A stretch of 64,000 bases of DNA from Tubulanus polymorphus (GCF_964204645.1 NC_134027.1:20820485-20884484); one strand, 5' to 3'; shown: positions 13,230-24,419, numbered from the stretch's first letter. The notes: generated by a model not told the origin, from the letters alone. Numbers and translations are program-made.

Positions 13230-13337
13230 TACCGCATCCCCGCAAAGAGGGGTAGTTCAGCAAACCGGAGCTTTCATTTGCCTATCTAGACTACCCCGCC
13301 AGTACGGGTAGCCGAGCAAACCGGAAAACTCATAATG
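13230..13337. repeat. Doubled hairpin end module of the 7.0-13.3 kb element
   Basis: AGCAAACCGG occurs twice (13259-13268 and 13315-13324). Each copy is preceded by a GC-rich hairpin: CCCCGCAAAGAGGGG, then CTACCCCGCCAGTACGGGTAG. The outer copy is followed by CTCATAATG, completing the terminal repeat. Confidence 0.65.
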
Positions 13338-14129
13338 ACGTCTGTTCAAGTTACTGGGTTTTAGAATACAGGACAAAAATCCATATCCAGATATAAATGT
13401 CGAACCAGTTTACCCAAATACTTTGAAAATTCGACAAATATTCCGATTACGTTCTTCGTCGACACAACAAAAGACAAGACCTATTAAAGTTTTGTTCTGG
13501 TCGAAGGAAGATCCAGGAAGAAAGACATTCTAAATATTTGGATGGATATATGAAAGCTGTGGGTACTGGAGTGTGTAATGGGTAGTGTAGTGTGATCTGT
13601 GTGCATTTGTTGCCAGCACACAGATCACATTGTTCATTGGGGTTTGGTCCAGGACTCGCCAGATTTTCAACAACACGGAAGTAACGTGTAATAAATGATG
13701 ACTTGAATTGCATGACTACCTACCACCCCTCATTACTGTTGGAAAACTAAACGTTCGGCACTGACTAAAAATTAGTAATAACATTTTAGAAATGGCCAGA
13801 ATTTTAACTTAGGTTCTATCTCATTTTTATTTTACAATTGCGATTGGTATATTTTTTTTTAACGGCCGTTAAGGCTTCATGTTTCGTCTGCAATTCACTG
13901 CAAATAGTTACGCAACTACGCACATTTCAGTGTTTTTGGCAGCTGTACACTCAATCGGCACCGTTCGTGACTAGCTTCACTGCGGAATTATCATTAATTA
14001 ACATCGCCATATCACATCATCAACTTATATTGTGCCTTAAAACCCTAACAGCCGAAATAATTGAAATGCACACACGATTTCTATCATTGAAAATTGAGAG
14101 AGTGGCCACGTTTGTGTTTGCTGCTTCGC

Positions 14130-14407
14130 GTAAATCCCGCGCGGTGGCGGAACCGCGCGGAGTGGGGCCGATACGTCCAGTAAAAGTGTTAAGCAAAATT
14201 AGCGAAAGGAGAAGTGTAAATGAGACAGATAAAACGATACTGGAACAATTACATATTACAGCTGATAGATCGAAGAAAGACAGAGAACAATATAAGATGC
14301 TAAGACAAGAACTGCAACGCAGGGAAGATACTGGCGAAAATGACCTTATTATACGGAACAACAAAATTGTCAAGAGGCAGCCCTTTCGATCTGATGCCCG
14401 TAGATAA
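14130..14407 (+). pseudogene. LINE ORF1, C-terminal remnant
   Basis: Only the last ~90 residues are recognisable: a basic segment with PIRPVKV, then a helix with HITADRSKKDREQYK and a tail containing ENDLIIRNNKIVK. This pattern (RPIKV, then AD-R-T/S-KKQR, then DLIIRN-KIV) is characteristic of the ORF1 3' end in CR1-like elements. The open frame extends upstream to about 13838, but only from a non-ATG codon and without family similarity, so the 5' part is probably not element sequence. The frame ends at a TAG inside the start of the endonuclease ORF. Confidence 0.7.
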
Positions 14408-15573
14408 CGGGCCAAAATATTGTAAAATTCTTTATACGAATGCGGACTCATTAAAGAATAAACTGAACGAGTTAAAAGTTGTCACAATACGTCATGCCCC
14501 TGATATTATTTGTGTAACCGAGGTGAAACCAAAACACTCAATATATAGCTTACAAGCAGAAAATCTGAAGATAGATGGATATAACATACCTTACAGCAAC
14601 ATTGATTGTGAAGGCAGGGGTATTTGTGTGTATATAAAGGAGGAATTTCCGGTTATTCCTGTCAGTATTGTAGATCAGAATTTTCAGGAGTCCCTATGGT
14701 TTGATCTAAGGACAGAAAACGGTGTGCTGCGTTTATGCTGTATATATAGAAGCCCTAATAGTACTGAGCAAAATGATGCGAAACTACTTGAGATTATAAA
14801 TAGCAATATGAAATCAGGAAAGAAAACGATTATAATGGGTGACTTCAACTTCCCCGGTATAGATTGGTCAAATACATCAACCACTCATAAATACCCACAT
14901 ATTGAAGCAAGGTTCCTCGATGTGATGAGGGATAATCTGCTAGAGCAGATGGTACAGGAACCGACAAGATATAGGTATGGACAAAGAGAGAATCTCATAG
15001 ACCTAGTTTTGGTAAGTGACGAAAATATTATCGGGGAGATAGACCATTTGCCAGCTATCGGTCTTAGCGACCACAATGTTCTTCTGTTCGAAATAAATGC
15101 TCCACTTTCTTCTAACTCATCTAGAGGCGCTAATACTGTGAGGCTTATGTACGATTCTGCAGACTACAGCTCAATAAATAAAAAACTTGTAGAAGCCAAA
15201 ATGACAGATGAGATACAAAAATTAGATGTTGCCGGGAGTTGGATATTTTTCAAGGATTGCCTTCATGGATGTAGCGAAAAGTATATCCCGAAACGATGGA
15301 ATCGAAATAATAAGAGTAAACCGAAGTGGCTATCCAGAACTATTATTCACAAGGTAAAGACAAAACATCGTCTGTTTAAGAAATACAAGGCCGATAGGTC
15401 GCGAGCAAATTATATGGAGTACAAGGCAACCAGAACAGAGGTTAAGAATGAAATCAGGGTTGCAGTTAGAAACTTCGAAAAAGGATTGGCTACATCAGTT
15501 AAGACTAACCCGAAGGATTTTTGGGCTTACGCCAAGTACAAAACAAAAGCTAAGTCATCTATACCTTATCCCA
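14340..15573 (+). pseudogene. LINE ORF2, endonuclease part
   Basis: An open frame begins at the ATG at 14340. It shows the apurinic-endonuclease motifs of LINE ORF2: YTNADSLKNK (metal-binding Asn), TEVKP (catalytic Glu), CIYRSPNS, MGDFNFPGIDW (Asp/Asn pair) and GLSDHNVL (catalytic His). It then runs into the linker ending KDFWAYAKYK. The frame goes on to a stop at 15587 only because of a frameshift around 15570. The natural continuation, SVKVSNEIEKAELL, is in another frame. Confidence 0.88.
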
Positions 15574-17230
15574 GGCACATCAGTTAAGGTCAGTAATGAA
15601 ATAGAGAAAGCAGAATTGCTAAATAATCAGTTTGTTAAAGCGTTTACAGAAAACCTGACAATCATCCCTGAACCGCAAAATAGACAGATTCTGGTGCCTT
15701 TTCAGCACATTCATATTACAAGCAAGGCAGTGGAAAAAAAACTATCAAGCTTAAACGTGTTCAAGAGTATGGGACCAGATGGCCTGCATCCAAGACTGCT
15801 AAAGGAAGTGGCTTCGGCTATAGCGGAACCCTTAACACTCATATTTCGCAAGAGTTTGAGTAATAGTATAGTACCAAACGACTGGAAAGAAGCCAACGTG
15901 ACCCCATTATACAAAGGAAAGGGAAATAGAGCCGAGGGTGTAAACTACAGACCAGTTAGTCTTACATCGATCTGCTCAAAAATAATGGAAAGCTTCATAA
16001 GAGATCATATCATGAAGCATTTAGAAATCAATGGTTTGATCAGTCATCACCAGCATGGTTTTGTCAAAGGAAAAAACTGCGTGACGAACTTGCTGGAAGC
16101 ACTAAATTACTGGACAACTGCCCTAGACTCTGGAAAAAGTGTAGATGTCATTTATACAGATTTTGCAAAGGCGTTTGACCGAGTCCCACACCAACGACTT
16201 TTGAAAAAGATGCATAGTTACGGGCTATCGGACGAGGTATGTCTATGGGTTAATGATTTTCTGTCAGCTAGAGAACAAAAAGTAGTTATTAATGGTCAAT
16301 CGTCATCATCAGCGGCTGTCACTAGCGGCATACCCCAAGGATCGGTTTTGGGTCCAATACTATTTGTTATTTATATCAATGATTTGCCAGATGTGTTAGA
16401 TTGTTGCGTGGGTATGTTTGCAGATGACACTAAAGCACATAACATCATCGAAAAAATCAAAGACTGTGAGAATTTACAGGCAAATATTGACAGAATGACA
16501 GATTGGTCTGACAAATGGCAACTGGGATTTCAAACGGCTAAATGCAAAGTAATGAGAATAGGTAGAAACCCACCGGATTTTAGGTACCACATGAACGATG
16601 CTGAGGGAAACCGCTTACCATTGGAGGAAATCAAGTGTGAGAGAGACTTAGGAGTAGACGTCGACAATAAACTGATATGTAGTGAACGAAGCATACAGAA
16701 CATTATCAGCTATTTAAAACACATACGTCTATCTAGAAGAGGATACACTGATACCTCTGTATAAGGCCCTAATTCGACCGATATTAGAGTATGCTAATGT
16801 AGTATGGGCCTTGCAGTATCAAAAGGATATTGACGCTATTGAGGCAGTCCAAAGGAGAGTGACTAGGATGGTTCCCCGATTACAGAATTTATCCTATGAA
16901 CAGCGCCTAAAACAACTTAAACTTCCAACCCTGGTCTATAGAAGAATGAGGGGTGATGCAATCAACACGTACAAATATGTACATGGTATATGTCCCTCCC
17001 CACCAAACTTTCTACCCAGGGTACCGTCCACTAGAACTCGCGGTCATCCATTTAAATTGTTTCTGTCAAGAGCAAAATTAAACTGTAGAAAATACTTTTT
17101 CAGCATTCGAACGATCCAGATCTGGAATTCGCTACCGTTAGAAGTTGTTAGGTGGATTGCTTTAAGGTCAGGCTTGACAGACATTGGAGTACGCACCCGA
17201 AGCAGTATTCCTATAAGGATTAAACTCTGA
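15570..17230 (+). pseudogene. LINE ORF2, reverse transcriptase and C-terminal part
   Basis: The reverse transcriptase fingers and palm are clear: SMGPDGLHPRLLKE, NYRPVSLTSICSK, HGFVKGKNC, YTDFAKAFDRVPH, GIPQGSVLGPILF and the catalytic FADDTK box (the family's F/YADD). The frame is lost near 16745. The thumb and C-terminal region (IRPILEYANVVW, AVQRRVTRMV, RTIQIWNSLP) continues in a second frame to 17230. The final ~25 residues do not look like the usual family end, so a further small change near the 3' end is possible. Confidence 0.85.
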
Positions 17231-17430
17231 ACATATGTTACGTGTGTATATATGAAACTTTTTAGAATTGTGTCATAAAAACGCTAGCGGAAACGGAATA
17301 GTACGCGGAATAGTAAGCGGACAGAGCATCGATTTACGAATTTATAAAACTGCGCACCAACCAAAGCTGCAGTAGTGATTTTTATTTACGCTAGGAGAGG
17401 TCAAGGTCTAAGAGACCAGAGTACCAAACG

Positions 17431-17459
17431 GATACGATACGATACGATACGATACGATA
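17431..17459. repeat. (GATAC)n microsatellite
   Basis: About six tandem GATAC units. Confidence 0.9.
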
Positions 17460-17599
17460 TATGTCTTAGCGCATGGCTATTTTATTTTTCACATTTCGAG
17501 ACCGGAACATGCGCAGACGGGCGTATCTTTCGCTAATCCAATAACGGTTACAATAATACGTCAAACTTGGTGAAGCTCACAGCCAGACTTAGAATTTTA

Positions 17600-18715
17600 A
17601 TGAATAAATACAGGTATTTATTTAGATTTAAAATTTTAGAGCTCTACCCAGGCAACTCGAATTCTAAATTGTAAAAACAGCTGCCGGCGGCGGGGACACC
17701 TGTGTTCGGCGTGGTACGTGGCCAAAGAAAATCACCAAAAATATATAATCACCCAAAATATCGAAGATCTATGGGCGAAGATTCACCATGATCAAATATA
17801 GAAAAGGAATTCATTTTTGCGAAAAAAACATGCTTTGCCGAGTGTTGATTACAAATTGAAAGCCTTGTTTGTTTTCAGAGTTTTCCGGTTTGCTTATCTT
17901 TCATACGACAATAAATCTTTCTGTATCGTCAGATATGTTCTACATTAAATCCTCACGGCTTTAATAGTTCTATATAGTTTTACACAAGAAATTTGTTCCC
18001 AAGTTCTACATTGTAAAAAATGTAGGTCTTGCTGTAGGAAGGCACCCAGTGTCGGCGTGACCAAAGAAAATCACCCAAAATATGATAGATCTTCGAGCGA
18101 ATTAAGGGACCCGTGATAAAATTTAAAAGAAAAATAATTATTCAGTACACGTTGTAAGCGGGACATTCTGTAACACGCGGACCACGCGCGCGTTATTCTC
18201 CGGGGCTCCTGTGAAACCGGCGCGCTTTATTCTAAAAAAAATTCACTCCGTTGCTTAGGGACTGTGTTTTTGTGGGATTCGAATCCAGTCTTCCGATCGG
18301 TTACTACGGGGAAATCCGAACTAAAATTTGCATTTTGACATATTTTGTGAATATGGAGAAATATAGAAAATTTGAATTTACCTCGTACTCGCGATTAACT
18401 TGAGTTCGCAGCTCGCTGTGCGCTTAATAAACCCACGTGGTCTAGAAGACCGTGCGGGGGGGGGGGTGTGGGAAGAAAAAAGCACACATCACAAAGAAAA
18501 AGACGATATGAAACGGCTTAATAGTGTCGAAGTCGGGGACTTGAATTGGTGAAGCGCACAGCCAGAGACTTTTAATGAAAGAATAGAGGCGAGTGGCAGT
18601 TCCCAACACATATAGAATTGTACATTGTAAAAAAATAAGTTTTGTTGAGGGCGCCTGTGTTCGGCGTGGCCAGTGGCCAAAGAAAATCGCCCAAAATATC
18701 GAAGATCTGACCTTT
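17600..18715. repeat. Three diverged copies of one dispersed repeat
   Basis: Copies lie at about 17600-17775, 18005-18105 and 18540-18710. Shared blocks in order are an ACAGCCAGA-TTTTAATGAA segment (first and third copies), ATTGTAAAAA, CTGTGTTCGGCGTGG and CCAAAGAAAATC, then CCCAAAATATCGAAGATCT. The middle copy lacks the front part. All lie in the same orientation, suggesting local duplication of a non-autonomous element. Confidence 0.7.
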
Positions 18716-19874
18716 TTAAGTGGTGGAGAGTCTAGTGGAATAACAAGTGGTACAGATCGTTAATCCCACAACGACAAGTGGAGATTTTCGTACCACAACA
18801 GGGCCACCATTTTGCAAGTACAATATACTTATTCATTCCGAGTAACACAGACGACAGAATTATGAAAGAAGTTGCGCACTGTTCAGGTCTCAACTCAAGC
18901 GCTGTCATGAATGTATTGCCCCGCGCCACAAAATTGCCCGTGCGCCTAATCTTAAGATTTTTTTAAAGTTAAAAATAAGGGTGCCAAACAACATAAACAA
19001 AATACAATCGATCTCAGCTTGCTTTGGATAGTGGGTGGGGCCAATAATTTTTGGGCCGATGAGGCGCAGATGTGAGAGGACGAGAAGGGTCGTCTGAGGA
19101 AGTGACTAATAAACCTTGCCCAGTCATCCAACAATCTGAGGCATAATCTACTGCATTTTCAAATGTTGTGGGGCCAAACAAAGGTACATGGATTGGTATC
19201 ATCTAATTCCAGTTTGAAAATTATAGCCAAAATATAATATATTTAGTTTAATACCAAATAGGCGGTCATTTGAACCCAAAAGGAGGGGATATATCAATAC
19301 CAAACTATTATATCCCATCAATACCTGCGCACCTTTTGCGTGGATGAAACGTCCCTCAATGACTGCGCCAACGTACCCGGTAGATGGCGTGAGTTGGATT
19401 CACACTTCAGAACTAAAGGTTCAGTGCATCAGTCATGCCAAAGTTAAATTGATAATCCTCATACATGTACAATGAATGTGACTAATGAATGTTTATTGTT
19501 TATTTCTTTGTGTTGTGCTTTTGCTCAGTCTGGTTTTTTTTTCGTCTCCCAATTGTGAGCAGAGGTTCCTATTCACCTATGATTTTAGTTTCTCTGGTGA
19601 TGGGGTTTAGGTAAACCCGAAACTGTTAGAAAATAAACTTTTCTACATATCTACAGTGGGTTTTTTTATTTGTATGTTCACTATCGTCTCGTTCCTATTC
19701 ACAATTGTCATTCCACAAAACCACGTTGGTTTTTTATTATTGCAGTTGTTAACGTCTAGCGAAATATATGTCAGCGCATGCGCCGATCTCTTGCGTTAGA
19801 GACGCTCCACCGCCCATTTTGGTTGGTTTGATGTGATGCCCTGGCAGGTGGCTGGTTCAAGGCGAGTATAAAAA

Positions 19875-22584
19875 ATGAGTATTGCAGTAAAATCTGTGAC
19901 CATCGCTAATGGTGTCAACATGCCCGTCCTCGGGCTCGGTACTTGGCAGGTGAGTAATCCGAATCATGATTCGATAGATTTAGAATTTTGGCCATTCGTT
20001 CTTCTTTCTCGCACTCAGGACATCTGCTAATCCGAAGAAGAGTATTGGACTATTCTATAAACGGTCCGAAAACAGTAAATGATATATTTCCGGTTATTCC
20101 ATTTGTTGTTTACATATGAGCTGTGTCTAGTGTCAACCTCAACATCCAGTCAAAAACTGCAACAATTTCTTATTGCAGTCAGTAGGTGGTGAATGTGAAC
20201 AAGTGGTAAAGGATGCAATAGACTGTGGATACCGTCACATAGATACAGCAACTTTGTATATGAATGAAAAGGAAGTTGGATGTGCAATATCGGCTAAGAT
20301 CAAGGATGGCACTGTTAAAAGAGAAGATCTTTTTATTACGACCAAGGTAGTTCTTCAAGTTCAATTCTAAAATAGAATACCTGAATAACATATTTCAATT
20401 GCAATTGTCAAAAACAGGTTATCAGATTGAAATGGGATCAGACATTCACTGAACTGTGGCTTCTTGCAATATTAACACAACCAGTACTGCTATATCATGG
20501 GTCATTCATTTTTCAATTTTTACGTACACAGTAATGGTAGTGTCAATTCTTCGAAGAGTGACAGATTCGTACGCTACAGTTAGTACATTTTAAAATAAAT
20601 GTGTGTTGTTTTTAAGTGATTTCAATGAACGCAAGTGAACGACATTTTACAACATAGTCTAGAACTGATAGATTTGTTATTTTCTAAGCGGGTCTCGCTG
20701 ATATATTCACGTAAAAGCCTATCAAACCAAGGTATTTGCTTGCAAGGTGCTTGCACCAATTTGCTATACAAGTACAGCGAGATCCTGGCTTGGGAGGATG
20801 ATCACGTATAAAAATGAAACTGGGAGTAACAAAACCTGCGGAAATTAAAGAAGAGGCTCACCTAATTTCATGAATTTAAGCATATTTTACTCAATATTTC
20901 CATTTCATATCGTTTCTTATATCTAACTACAAGCCTTCTGTCTTCATAAGCGCTGAAACTAGAGTCGCACACAGTGTCAGGTCTGTGATAGACAAAAGCG
21001 GTAGGCCTACGTCTATTTCTATTGTTTTCAATTGAACGCATACGCAGGATAGGAGCAATTGTGATAATTAGTCAATGGTGTGTGGTATGGATCTCAAAAA
21101 CAGCAAATGTTTGCGTATGTAATAAATGAATGACCCCCATAACATTACTGGTATATTACCGTTACTGACATAATGCATAATGACATATGTTGTCCTAGGA
21201 ACCAGCCGCAAATTATTGTCTGATTTGACTTCCAATACATTCAAAGATATCCTATCAAAGAAAATGATGATGATGTTCACTAGCCAAAATTGGCATTTTC
21301 CTTCAGCTTTAAAAATCTATTCATGCTTTAAGATTTGAATTTTTAAGCTATGGAATACATTTCATCGCAAAGATTTGGTGTTACCCTCTTTAAAAGAATC
21401 AATGAACAACTTACAACTTGAATATCTGGATCTATTTTTAATACATTGGCCTATGGCATTCAAAGTAAGTCGTTATTGACTGTGTTTTTAAAGCCAATTC
21501 AACAACAACAATGTTCCACTGAGTTCTATACATATCTCTTTTGTAAGGAAGGAAAAGAAATAGTTCTGACAGACAAAGATGGTAATATCATGTTTTCAGA
21601 TGTACCGTTTATTGATACTTGGAAGGTAATAAAAATGAGCTACAATCTGAGAAGAAAACATGTGATAATATGTGTGTTCAGAAAATGTATTGTTCAGAAA
21701 ACCAACCATTGCATTTTAAGGAAATGGAAAAAGCTGTTAATATGGGTTTGGTTAAGGCGATTGGAGTGTCGAATTTCAATAGTAAACAGGTGCAAATGAT
21801 CATTGATGAGGGAACCATAAAACCAGCAAACATCCAGGTAACAGAATTAATATCGAATTTATCGCCATGAAAAAAATAATACATTATCGTTACGATTACT
21901 TTGAAAGAAATAGTCTTTTATTTTAGGTGGAATGTCATCCGTACTTCAACAACTCAAAACTGATGAATTTCTGCCGAGAAAGGAATATTTCAGTTACTGC
22001 TTACAGTCCTTTTGGTTCTCCACAAAGGGGCTGGTGAGTATAACGTTATCTATTATGAATCGAATTGTACAAAAATTCTCATTAGTCACTAATCAGCTAA
22101 TTGATTGTCATTTCTAGGCAAAAGGATGACGAACCATTGGTAATTGCTGACGAAAGATTGAAACCAATAGCAGAAAAACATGGGAAAACTCCAGCTCAGG
22201 TTTGAAAAAGAAAAAAAAATTCAAAAAGATTTACTGCAAAGATTGAAAATGTAGATTCATACGTACATTTAAATACATTTCAAATTCATTCAGGTTGTTC
22301 TACGCTACATTATTCAAAGGGGAGCGATTGCGATTCCTAAAAGTGTGACACGTAGCCGCATTGAACAAAATATCAATGTATTTGACTTTGAGCTGTCCGA
22401 AGATGAGATGAAAGTGATTGATTCTTTTGAGCAGAAGAGAAGGATTGCCTTCGATTGGTAAGATTGAATGATCTTGTTTCATTGACATTGTAATAGATTA
22501 TACTGCATGTGTGAAAACAACTTCTTTACTATTTTTAGGGGAGCAGAAAAGCATAGAGACTATCCATTCCATGAAGAATTTTAA
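19875..22584 (+). CDS. Aldo-keto reductase family 1 (aldose/aldehyde reductase type), 317 aa
   Basis: Nine exons: 19875-19949, 20179-20346, 21348-21464, 21548-21625, 21721-21837, 21927-22033, 22118-22199, 22294-22457 and 22539-22584. They join to 954 nt with no internal stop, a normal length for AKR1. The protein should be a cytosolic (alpha/beta)8-barrel NADPH-dependent carbonyl reductase. The catalytic tetrad is present: Asp47 and Tyr52 (in HIDTATLY), Lys81 (ITTK) and His114 (LIHWP), each four residues later than in human aldose reductase. GVSNFN (barrel core) and [14 protein letters not shown] (adenosine-phosphate loop) are intact, and the protein ends YPFHEEF. The exon 7 donor (GTTTGA) is weak but in phase. 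The substrate cannot be predicted; aldose reductase and alcohol dehydrogenase (NADP+) types are both possible. Confidence 0.93.
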
Positions 22585-22602
22585 ATGATATAACATATAT
22601 AC

Positions 22603-22650
22603 ATGTATGTATGTATGTATGTATGTATGTATGTATGTATGTATGTATGT
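22603..22650. repeat. (ATGT)n microsatellite in AKR 3'UTR
   Basis: Twelve perfect tetranucleotide units starting 18 bp after the AKR stop codon. Confidence 0.95.
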
Positions 22651-22924
22651 CATGCAAGCATATGCATACCTTCTTCCTCGACTCCTTCAATGCTTGGTTC
22701 TTCAGTTTTCATCATAGCTATGGACAAACAGAAGTTTTAGGATTAACTAGAATTCGTACAATACATGAAAATGTAATTATTGATAAATTGACTTACGCCT
22801 GGTCGTACTGTTGTTCACCTCTTTCAACTTAAATTTCAATTTAACCCTGAGCAAAAGCCAATTTGTCTACCACCTCAATCAATGTTGTGTTTATATGTCC
22901 ATAATGTTCTTGCTAGATTGAAGA

Positions 22925-22930
22925 AATAAA
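22925..22930 (+). promoter_or_regulatory. Probable AKR polyadenylation signal
   Basis: AATAAA lies about 340 bp after the AKR stop, followed by a T-rich stretch. It is the first canonical signal downstream. Confidence 0.5.
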
Positions 22931-23324
22931 AAATAATGTTTATTCTATAATATTTTAAGTTTCAGACAGCGGTTTTAGCTGATCCGGATACAATCACAAG
23001 GTTAGGGACTTGTCATGATAAATGATGGATCTAGTACCAATGAAATGTAACAGTATCCCTATAAACAATCTTGTGTTTAAGAGATAGAAGATACTGGATC
23101 AACCCATACTGCAAATCTATCTATTAGTAAATACATTGTAAAATTATCTAAAGTCCTTCTTCTGCTCCGTAAATTCCGTAAACGTCAACTATAAAATAAT
23201 TCATAATATTCGATAATTCATTAATATTTGACGAATTTTCATTATAGATAATTTGTTTATTATTAAAATAGAAATAATATAATTGTCTTTTTTCAATTCT
23301 TAAGTTAATCAAATCATTGTAATC

Positions 23325-23684
23325 TTAGGCAAGTATAATATCACTTTTTCTTTCATTGAAAGGAATTTGAAGAATATTTATTATGTTTTCATCTAAAGTT
23401 CCTTTAAAATTTAAAACTGTATTGAATACTTTAGGATTTTTAACACCATTATCAAAAGTATCTACTAGTTCAGTAATTAAATATGTTTCATTTGATGATG
23501 TTTGATTAATCATAGTAATGTTATCAATTTTATAATATCTTGCGGATACTAAATTTGTTGCTGAAATATAATTTCTAATGTTTAACTGTGAAAATAATCT
23601 ATTGGTTTCTTTTAGTTCGATTTTGAATTTAGGTTCTTCTTCTTCTGTCTTCATTTTTATAACAAAACTTCCATTAAAACTCAT
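23325..23684 (-). CDS. Intronless AT-rich orphan ORF, 119 aa
   Basis: A single open frame from ATG at 23684 to the stop at 23325. The product is hydrophilic, rich in Asn, Ile, Lys and Glu. It begins MSFNGSFVIKMKTEEEE and has no signal peptide, membrane segment or Cys motif. I do not recognise the family. Its base composition is far more AT-rich than the neighbouring genes. It begins exactly at a triplicated leader (23684-23945) and lies beside a 102-bp hairpin (23997-24098), so it may belong to an unknown mobile or virus-like element rather than being a host gene. The alternative is a chance ORF in AT-rich DNA: 119 codons without a stop is notable at this composition but not conclusive. Confidence 0.45.
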   Translation of the reverse strand: MSFNGSFVIKMKTEEEEPKFKIELKETNRLFSQLNIRNYISATNLVSARYYKIDNITMINQTSSNETYLITELVDTFDNGVKNPKVFNTVLNFKGTLDENIINILQIPFNERKSDIILA

Positions 23685-23945
23685 TCAAATATAAATATTC
23701 AATGTTAAAATATGAATTATTTCAATCACACTTTACTGACACTTTTAATTTTTGAAAATCTTACTCATACAAATATAAATATTGAAATATGTTTAAAATA
23801 TAAACTATTTCACTCACACTTTACTCACACTTTTATATCCTTTTAATTATCCATTTATTTTACTTATATTTTTATTCGAAATCTGTTAGAATATGAATTA
23901 TTACTCACACTTTACTCACACTTTTGTAATTAACATATAAATGAT
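23684..23945 (-). repeat. Triplicated leader upstream of the orphan ORF
   Basis: Three diverged tandem units of about 75-105 bp (about 23684-23766, 23767-23870 and 23871-23945). On the minus strand each carries AGTGTGAGTAAAGTGTGAGT (one base differs in the unit nearest the ORF). The first two then have a TTTAAAATAT-like run and ATATTTATATTTG just before an ATG. The ATG of the first unit opens the 119-aa ORF. That of the second opens a frame closed after seven codons. Confidence 0.7.
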
Positions 23946-23996
23946 TTTAAAATATATGAAATTCATGTAAATAATGTTCATTTATATGAAATTATT

Positions 23997-24098
23997 AGGA
24001 GTAATAGGGATAATAGGGGTTCAAGTCAAAGGTTGAAGGGGAGAGTGTGCTCGACCCTTCGACCTTTGGCCTGAACCCCTATTATCCCTATTACTCCT
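23997..24098. repeat. 102-bp hairpin with 44-nt arms
   Basis: Arms 23997-24040 and 24055-24098 are inverted copies with about four mismatches, separated by a 14-nt loop. The outermost segment, AGGAGTAATAGGGATAATAG, is perfectly mirrored. It could be a very short MITE or an end structure of the AT-rich islet. Confidence 0.8.
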
Positions 24099-24419
24099 AG
24101 CGATGGTTGAATCAGCTGTAGATCGCGAAATTATGCCTTCAAATAATAATGATTGCAATGTAAAATACACAGAGAGTGGTAATATTATGAAGACTTTCAG
24201 GACATATATTTTTGGCCTTTCATGAATTATATCAACAAGCTTTCAGGGAACATATTATATGGTTTCAGTTATCAGCGGTTAAACGATGTCAACAATTAAT
24301 GTACGGAAGCTGGAGTTCATGGCCAGTGTTGCAACCTGCGTGGATACGTACGTCATACATAAACATAAATAGAAATAACATAAATAAACGAGTCTGGAAG
24401 TGACGTATGTGTCTACGTA

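Larger units (their letters stand above)
7025..13337. mobile_element. Candidate 6.3-kb foldback-type DNA element with terminal inverted repeats
   Basis: The left end (7025-7047) reads CATTATGAG, four bases, CCGGTTTGCT. The right end (13315-13337) is its reverse complement, with CATTATGAG and CCGGTTTGCT intact and differences only in the spacer. A GC-rich hairpin (ACCCG...CGGGT type) lies just inside each end. Further in, tandem arrays of related ~110-145 bp units run in opposite orientation (7440-8030 and 12395-12890). No transposase was recognised, so it would be non-autonomous. The interior holds a separate MITE (10262-10626) and otherwise featureless DNA. Two independent insertions sharing an end sequence, or an old inverted duplication, are alternatives. 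Confidence 0.5.
14090..17300 (+). mobile_element. 5'-truncated, frameshifted CR1/L2-like LINE
   Basis: The order is ORF1 C-terminus, apurinic-type endonuclease, reverse transcriptase and C-terminal domain, all on the plus strand: the layout of CR1/L2-type non-LTR retrotransposons of the Jockey superfamily. ORF1 and the endonuclease overlap around 14340-14407. Two frame changes, near 15570 and near 16745, break ORF2, so this copy is inactive, though the protein is otherwise well preserved and the insertion looks fairly young. The exact ends are not certain. A GATAC microsatellite at 17431-17459 might mark the 3' tail but lies beyond about 130 bp of unassigned DNA. Confidence 0.85.
17301..19874. 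other. Intergenic, repeat-bearing, upstream of aldo-keto reductase
   Basis: About 2.6 kb without convincing exons. It holds a GATAC microsatellite, three copies of a ~100-200 bp repeat (17600-18715) and a poly-G run near 18458. A copy of the motif GAGTTTTCCGGTTTGCT at 17878 is identical to part of the right end of the 7.0-13.3 kb element. The AKR promoter should lie in the last few hundred bases; no clear TATA element at a sensible distance was found. Confidence 0.5.
22585..23324. other. AKR 3'UTR and downstream spacer
   Basis: It contains an ATGT microsatellite and the AATAAA signal at 22925-22930, which probably ends the AKR transcript. After that the sequence becomes markedly AT-rich towards the orphan ORF on the opposite strand. 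Confidence 0.6.

Noticed and set aside
14020-14451. 143-aa minus-strand ORF
   Set aside because: It is antisense to the LINE ORF1/ORF2 junction, which has clear family motifs on the plus strand.
24004-24017. TAGGGATAATAGGG inside the hairpin resembles part of a homing-endonuclease recognition site
   Set aside because: The match is partial, there is no endonuclease gene nearby, and the sequence is explained by the hairpin repeat itself.
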